Assembly (NCBI GenBank): GCA_963920575.1
Contig: OY986965.1
Coordinates: 21,402,047 to 21,466,046 of the forward strand
Source: Narthecium ossifragum
Taxonomy: Eukaryota > Streptophyta > Magnoliopsida > Dioscoreales > Nartheciaceae
Direction of reading: 5' to 3'
Length of the DNA stretch: 64,000 nucleotides
Shown piece by piece: positions 59,701 through 64,000 of the stretch (positions within the stretch are counted from its first letter, which is position 1; every line of letters starts with the position of its first letter). The position numbers were made by a program, and so were the translations under genes. A model generated the notes under the pieces. That model was given only the letters and a program-made list of their open reading frames with translations. It was not told where the DNA came from and made no database searches.

Positions 59701-60346
59701 TCTCGGTGATTCTTCCCACGAGTCTCAGGATCTCTCATGACCTCACAATGTATTCATGCGGAGTCCAGTATGATCCAGAGAAACTCTCAATTATCATTTT
59801 TTGTTTGTGTGTCTCTTTCTCAGAGAAAAGGAGGCTGAGACACGGGAATTTATGGAAGCTGCAATGGCATGCAAGGAGATCTGCAAGTCTCATGGTGTGC
59901 CACTATTGATCAATGACCGAGTAGATATTGCTCTGGCTTGCGATGTGGATGGCGTGCATGTTGGGCAGTCTGACATGCCTGCATATATGGTCCGCAAGCT
60001 TCTGGGGCCAGGAAAGATCATAGGTGTCTCCTGTAAGACTCCAACTCAAGCAGAGCAGGCGTGGGCTGATGTTGCTGACTACATTGGCTGCGGAGGTGTT
60101 TTCCCAACCAACACGAAGGCGAACAATCCTACTGTAGGTTTTGAGGGGCTGAAGAAAGTTTGTTTGGCTTCCAGTCCGTTGCTATAGGTGGCATAGGTGC
60201 TGGGAATGCAGTCAGTGATGGAAATCGGCGTCGCAAGGCTTAAAGGTGTTGCAGTTGTTTCTGCTCTTTTCGACCAGGAATCTGTAGTCACAGAGGCCCG
60301 GAGGTTAAGGTCGATCTTGATGGATTTATCCTTGACAATGAACTAA
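56712..60346 (+). pseudogene. TH1: thiamine-phosphate pyrophosphorylase / HMP-P kinase (TH1), frameshifted
   Basis: The plant TH1 layout is present in nine exons: 56712-56865, 56956-57030, 57476-57550, 57631-57710, 57884-58018, 58975-59039, 59137-59261, 59439-59695 and 59824-60346. The N-terminal HMP-P kinase ([63 protein letters not shown]) is fused to the TMP-synthase barrel ([86 protein letters not shown]). All splice sites are retained. Lesions: about five bases are missing in the glycine-rich nucleotide loop (56763-56776). A base is missing in exon 3, with stop TAA at 57506. A base is missing in exon 9, with stop TAG at 60185, and two more bases are lost near 60213. The conserved end would be TAA at 60344. 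The enzyme makes thiamine monophosphate in plastids; this copy cannot. Confidence 0.85.
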
Positions 60347-61371
60347 TCAGATTAAGCTCCTTTACAGGGATCAAGTTCGAATTGTTTTGAGTTTTTTTTC
60401 CGGAATTGGTTTACAATAACATAGCAAAGATCTCTGCCACCAATGTGGTGATGTAATGGTTTCGTGGGTTCATATCCTCAGGATGTATGGTTGTATGGTT
60501 ATTTACTTACTCTGAGGTAGCGTAAAAGGCCCAGTTATTTAAAGGGGAAAAAGAAAAAACATGGCAAAGACCACTGGCACATTTGGAGATGGAAGGCTAA
60601 GACATTTGTTTTCCTAAGTTAGGGGAAAAGACTTAACAAGTTATTAAAAAAATAGAAAAATAAAAATTGACTCCATAATGCATTAATTTGACTATCTCGA
60701 TCAGAGCCCAAATTGAACATTTTTCAAATAATTACATCTTCTCTGCATTATCTAAAGATACATTAAAGACTATGCAAACCCTTCCCTTTGTTTTGTTGCA
60801 AAAGGTCTGTTGTTCTCATGGCGTTTGGATTGTCTTGCCTCATTGGCTGGAATCTCCCAACCATCCTTTTGCGGGTGTATCCGTGTGTGGATTATTAAAA
60901 GAGCAAATATGTGTGTACATATTTTAAGAGTTAGTCAAACAGCTAATGGGAAATTATCTATTGCTTAACAATACATTATTTGAACTTTTAGCAACTTAGA
61001 ACCCCAGTGGACGTTGCAGATATATTAAAAGGGATGCGACTCTTATATTACCAATCGAAGATACCAATGGCTCGGGGCACTCAATGGCCCAGATGCAGGA
61101 GATACATGTCAAATATACACCCAGGAAAAGGATTGACAAGGCTGACAACCTTGCAAGGGCGGCCAGGGGACACTAGACGGCTCAACTTTGTGAAGGAGCG
61201 CCGGACAACTCCCCTTGTGGAGATCCGACGAGAGGGGAGCTCATGGAGGGCATGCCTCCATGATCCCCTACTTTGCTTTGGGGTTCTCCTGTTTCTTTTT
61301 AGATGAGTTTTGTATTTTGGATTGCACCAATAGTTGGCTCAGTTCATCCAAAAAAAAAAAAAAGAAGACTC
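60347..61371. other. intergenic with an A-run
   Basis: The presumed TH1 3' region, then AT-rich DNA. A short frame at 61007-61306 has no recognisable family. It is followed by a run of about 15 A at 61350, so this could be a retroposed 3' end, but nothing else supports that. Confidence 0.35.
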
Positions 61372-61591
61372 CCGAATAAGCATTCAAGGAGGGAATATTT
61401 CTAGAATATTTTCAATTCCACTACTTATTTCACATTTTATTCCCCAAACACCTTTCCTTATTCCAAGTAATCATTACAAAGTTATTCCCACTCTCCACTC
61501 TACTTTTTCCTTATTCCAAGTAATAATTACAAAGTTATTCCTGAAACCGAGAATAAACTCCCTTAACCCGGAATAAAGTTATTCCCACGCC
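61372..61591. mobile_element. MITE, copy 2 of the 24751-25010 family
   Basis: Opposite orientation to copy 1. The right end GGAATAAAGTTATTCCCACGCC pairs loosely with the left CCCGAATAAGCATTC. Repeated TTATTCCAAGTAATNATTACA and AAGTTATTCC words lie inside. It ends directly against the next repeat. Confidence 0.55.
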
Positions 61592-61596
61592 AAATC

Positions 61597-62956
61597 TGTA
61601 AGAGATTGTGACAAGGTTTAATTCCTTCGAACACTCAGTTCGAACAGAGGTGTTGAAGCTTAAAAGATGAAAAGTTTGAAAAATTGATGATACAATAAGA
61701 GGTGAAAAATGAAAGATGGGAGGTGGTGACAAAATGAATGATGATAAGTCATGGAAAATGAGAATAATGGGTGTTGAATTATGTTAGAACTACTCCGATG
61801 AGTGATAAAACTATGCTAGAACTACTCCTATGAATGGAATTATGGTAGCACTACTGCTATGAATGAAAGAATTCATTGCATGAATTTAAAGGAAAGAAAA
61901 AGGCTTCATTAAGATAAATAAGGCTATATTGATAATAAATATAAAAGACTACATTGGAAATAAAAATAAAAAGTTGGTTTGCTTTGGGTGGTCGGAGACG
62001 CTTTTTTCTTCATCCTCTTGGTATTTTATAGTTTTTGACGTAACCACTTTGGAACTGTTTGAACTGTTTAGGAACTATCTTGGAATCATTTGAACTGCTC
62101 TAAAACTATCTTGGAACTGTTCTGAACTGCTCTAGAACTATCTTGAAACTACTCTGGAACTGTTAGAATTGAATTTGAAACCGTCAGAACTGCATAACTG
62201 ATCCACATCTTCAGTTATTTATGAAACTGCCATAAGATAGAGTGTCTTGTCTTCTACGGCAATTTGGTCGATGCTAACCTTGGAATTTGGAAATCCTTTG
62301 AACATGAAAGTTGTAGATCTCAAATTCCCTTTCTATCGGTCTAAAAACTAACTCATTTTAACATTGTATGAGAAAGTTATGATCAAAATAGTCATTGACG
62401 ATCATTAAAATAATCGGCCAAAATATGGCCGATGGTCGATTGGATATTTGGCCGATCGGCCATTGGCCGATTGAGAATTTGGAAAACCTCTGGTCATGAA
62501 AGTTGTAGATCTTCAATTTCATATGATATTCAAATGAGAAAGTTATGATTGAAATAGTCATTCTCGATCATTAAAATAATCGCCCAAAATATGTCCGATT
62601 GGATATTTGGCCGATGGCAAATTTGGACGATGAAATCGACCATTCCTCGGATGGAGACATTTGAATTCAATCATTATTTACCATTTTACTAATAAACACT
62701 TTGACTGTCAGTTTGACATAATAAACGATTGAATTTAAAAATCTCATCAACAGGAAAGTTATATATCTTTTCGTCCTCTTTCCAATGGTTCAAAAATCGC
62801 TCAATTTGAATACTTGATATAAAAGTTATGCCCAAAGTATTTCAGTTGTGTCAAAATTAAACTATTTACTGATCGATTGACAATATTTATAAAATTATCA
62901 TTGATCTTGTCAATCACCCAAATGACTTTAAGGCATTGTTATATTTATAACTAACA
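61597..62956 (+). mobile_element. TG..CA-bounded dispersed repeat, probable solo LTR (copy 2)
   Basis: Homologous over its length to 7636-9052 (GGTGTTGAAGCTT near the start; AAAATTATCATTGATCTTG, then CATTGTTATATTTAT and AACTAACA at the end). The left 50 bp is diverged and no target duplication is visible. The internal AAAGTTGTAGATCT unit recurs (62308, 62497 and, weaker, 62755). Confidence 0.6.
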
Positions 62957-63619
62957 CCTATATTATTGTTCAATATCATCTGAATTTTTGAGACCCTCGA
63001 TAAGAACATTGAGAAGGCTCAATGGCTAACTGCAGATACGTAGTGTCTTCTGGTCTCCATAGACTCCCTCTGGGTGCATATTGGATCTCCCATGGGTTCT
63101 GAGATTAGTTGTCAGTAGACTTCCGAGATCCCATGATTGGCTCACACAGCCCCGAATAGCTGAAGGTGTTTACAAAAGTGGTTAGTAGTCGATAATAATG
63201 AATTGGTCGTGGGTTTCAATCCCTAAGCCAGAGAGTAAAAGGCTTCACTAATCTATCATATAAAATAAGGTGCATAATGTTGTTTTATATCTAACCGTGG
63301 TAGAGGGAGTTAGTGGGTGGAGATAATGTCTGGTCAGCTGGAAAACAGGTATGTGCAAGTTATGCATCAAAGCTCACCTGCAAAGAGCATTCAAACGAGC
63401 TAGAAGTTGCCAATACAATGGAGGAAATGGTTGCCAACCACCATAGGGATTTGAGTTTCAAAATACCATGAACTTTAAAATCCTGAAACTGAAAGCATAC
63501 AAGATTCATGAAGGAAATATGTTTCATTGGTGTTTCAACAAAGACATTGTTCAACATAGTAAGCAAAATTAGTTTCATTTTTCTAAATCATCTACTGCAA
63601 AATCCCAAGGCGGAGGAAT
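62957..63619. other. intergenic / presumed 3' UTR of eL24
   Basis: No coding sequence recognised. A GTGGGTTTCAATCCC stretch (63209-63223) recalls a tRNA-type B box, but no companion A box or poly(A)/T end could be shown. The part next to 63619 is presumably the eL24 3' UTR (minus). Confidence 0.35.
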
Positions 63620-63771
63620 TCAACGCTTTCCTCCTCCACCTCCCAGCTTAGGGCCCTTTGGTGCTGCTCCTTTAGGTATGCTCTTAGCCTGGCCTTTCTG
63701 CGTCTTGGACATAGTCTCGGCTTTCTTTGCCTTCTTCTCGTCCTTTGTTTTCTTTATCCTCTCCTTGATTT
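63620..63771 (-). CDS. RPL24: ribosomal protein eL24 (RPL24), last exon only
   Basis: On the minus strand a CTGCAG acceptor at 63772 is followed by [19 protein letters not shown], then [10 protein letters not shown], and the C-terminal end [13 protein letters not shown] with TGA at 63620-63622. This is the lysine-rich tail of plant cytosolic eL24, a 60S subunit protein of about 160 residues. The earlier exons would lie to the right of the window. The 50 codons seen are intact, and the Gly-rich end is as usual for the plant protein. Confidence 0.9.
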
Positions 63772-64000
63772 CACTGCAGAAACATCGGAAATAGATCATA
63801 AGACAGGATGGCAATCTAGTAACTGACTTGCAAAAATGAAAAAAAAATAATTGGATGCAAGGGATCCCCACAACAGGCTCCTTGCAGTTATTTACTGCTG
63901 GACACACCTTCCGTCATAAGCAGGACTGCTTATGGTTAATTCAATACAAGACATTAGAGTTGTAAGAACAAATAATAACTTTAAAAATAAGCAGTTGTTT
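63772..64000 (-). other. part of the last eL24 intron
   Basis: AT-rich, with no exon-like sequence in the frame of eL24. It runs off the window. Confidence 0.6.

Noticed and set aside
61007..61365. LINE 3' end with poly(A)
   Set aside because: Only an A-run and an unrecognised short frame; no RT, RNase H or flanking duplication was seen.
63170..63240. tRNA-derived SINE
   Set aside because: One B-box-like word only; no convincing A box, tail or target duplication.

Overview
This is nuclear DNA from a flowering plant. Three intact intron-bearing plant genes, two decayed plant genes and the last exon of a sixth gene sit in a matrix of nested LTR retrotransposons, solo LTRs and MITEs. All coding exons have GT..AG borders. 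Nothing bacterial, plastid or mitochondrial was seen. I cannot fix the species. The mix of Athila-, Tekay/Del- and CRM-like Ty3/gypsy elements is common in medium to large plant genomes, and a monocot is possible but unproven.

Layout. From 1 to 5.9 kb, an old Ty3/gypsy reverse-transcriptase fragment is cut by two solo LTRs, each with an exact 5-bp target duplication. From 6.0 to 9.1 kb there is a PIF/Harbinger-type MITE and a TG..CA repeat that looks like a solo LTR. From 9.2 to 13.1 kb a region bounded by inverted repeats carries a chimeric gene fragment (IAA-amino-acid-hydrolase-like plus a coiled-coil protein), so it resembles a Pack-MULE. From 13.6 to 22 kb lies a convergent pair of ubiquitin-ligase genes: F-box protein SKIP5 (+) and a SINA/SINAT RING E3 ligase (-). 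From 22.5 to 26.3 kb there are MITEs, AT microsatellites and a dead GDSL-lipase fragment.

From 26.3 to 42.1 kb a probable MULE transposase gene start is split. A solo Athila-like LTR, itself split by a solo Tekay-like LTR, lies in its leader, and a complete 11.2-kb Athila-like element lies in its coding sequence. That element has matching LTRs and a perfect AGGCT duplication but no pol. From 42.4 to 47.8 kb is a degenerate CRM-like chromovirus with a hAT MITE inside gag. From 48.0 to 53.3 kb is a non-autonomous LTR element (TSD AATTT) with a protease ORF, a captured phosphate-transporter fragment and a 1.3-kb array of 54-bp repeats.

From 53.5 to 56 kb is an intact DYW-class PPR gene, which begins only 187 bp after that element. 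From 56.7 to 60.3 kb is a thiamine-biosynthesis TH1 gene whose exons are all present but which carries several frameshifts and stops. From 61.4 to 63 kb there is a MITE and a second copy of the TG..CA repeat. At the right edge is the last exon of ribosomal protein eL24 (-).

The most unusual signal is in the Athila-like element. The U3 part of each LTR, and a second block inside the element, carry pairs of the palindrome GATCGATC. All ten pairs I measured (five in one LTR, five in the internal block) have exactly 22 bp between the two starts. The genes do not form a common pathway; only the SKIP5/SINAT pair shares a theme (ubiquitin ligation).
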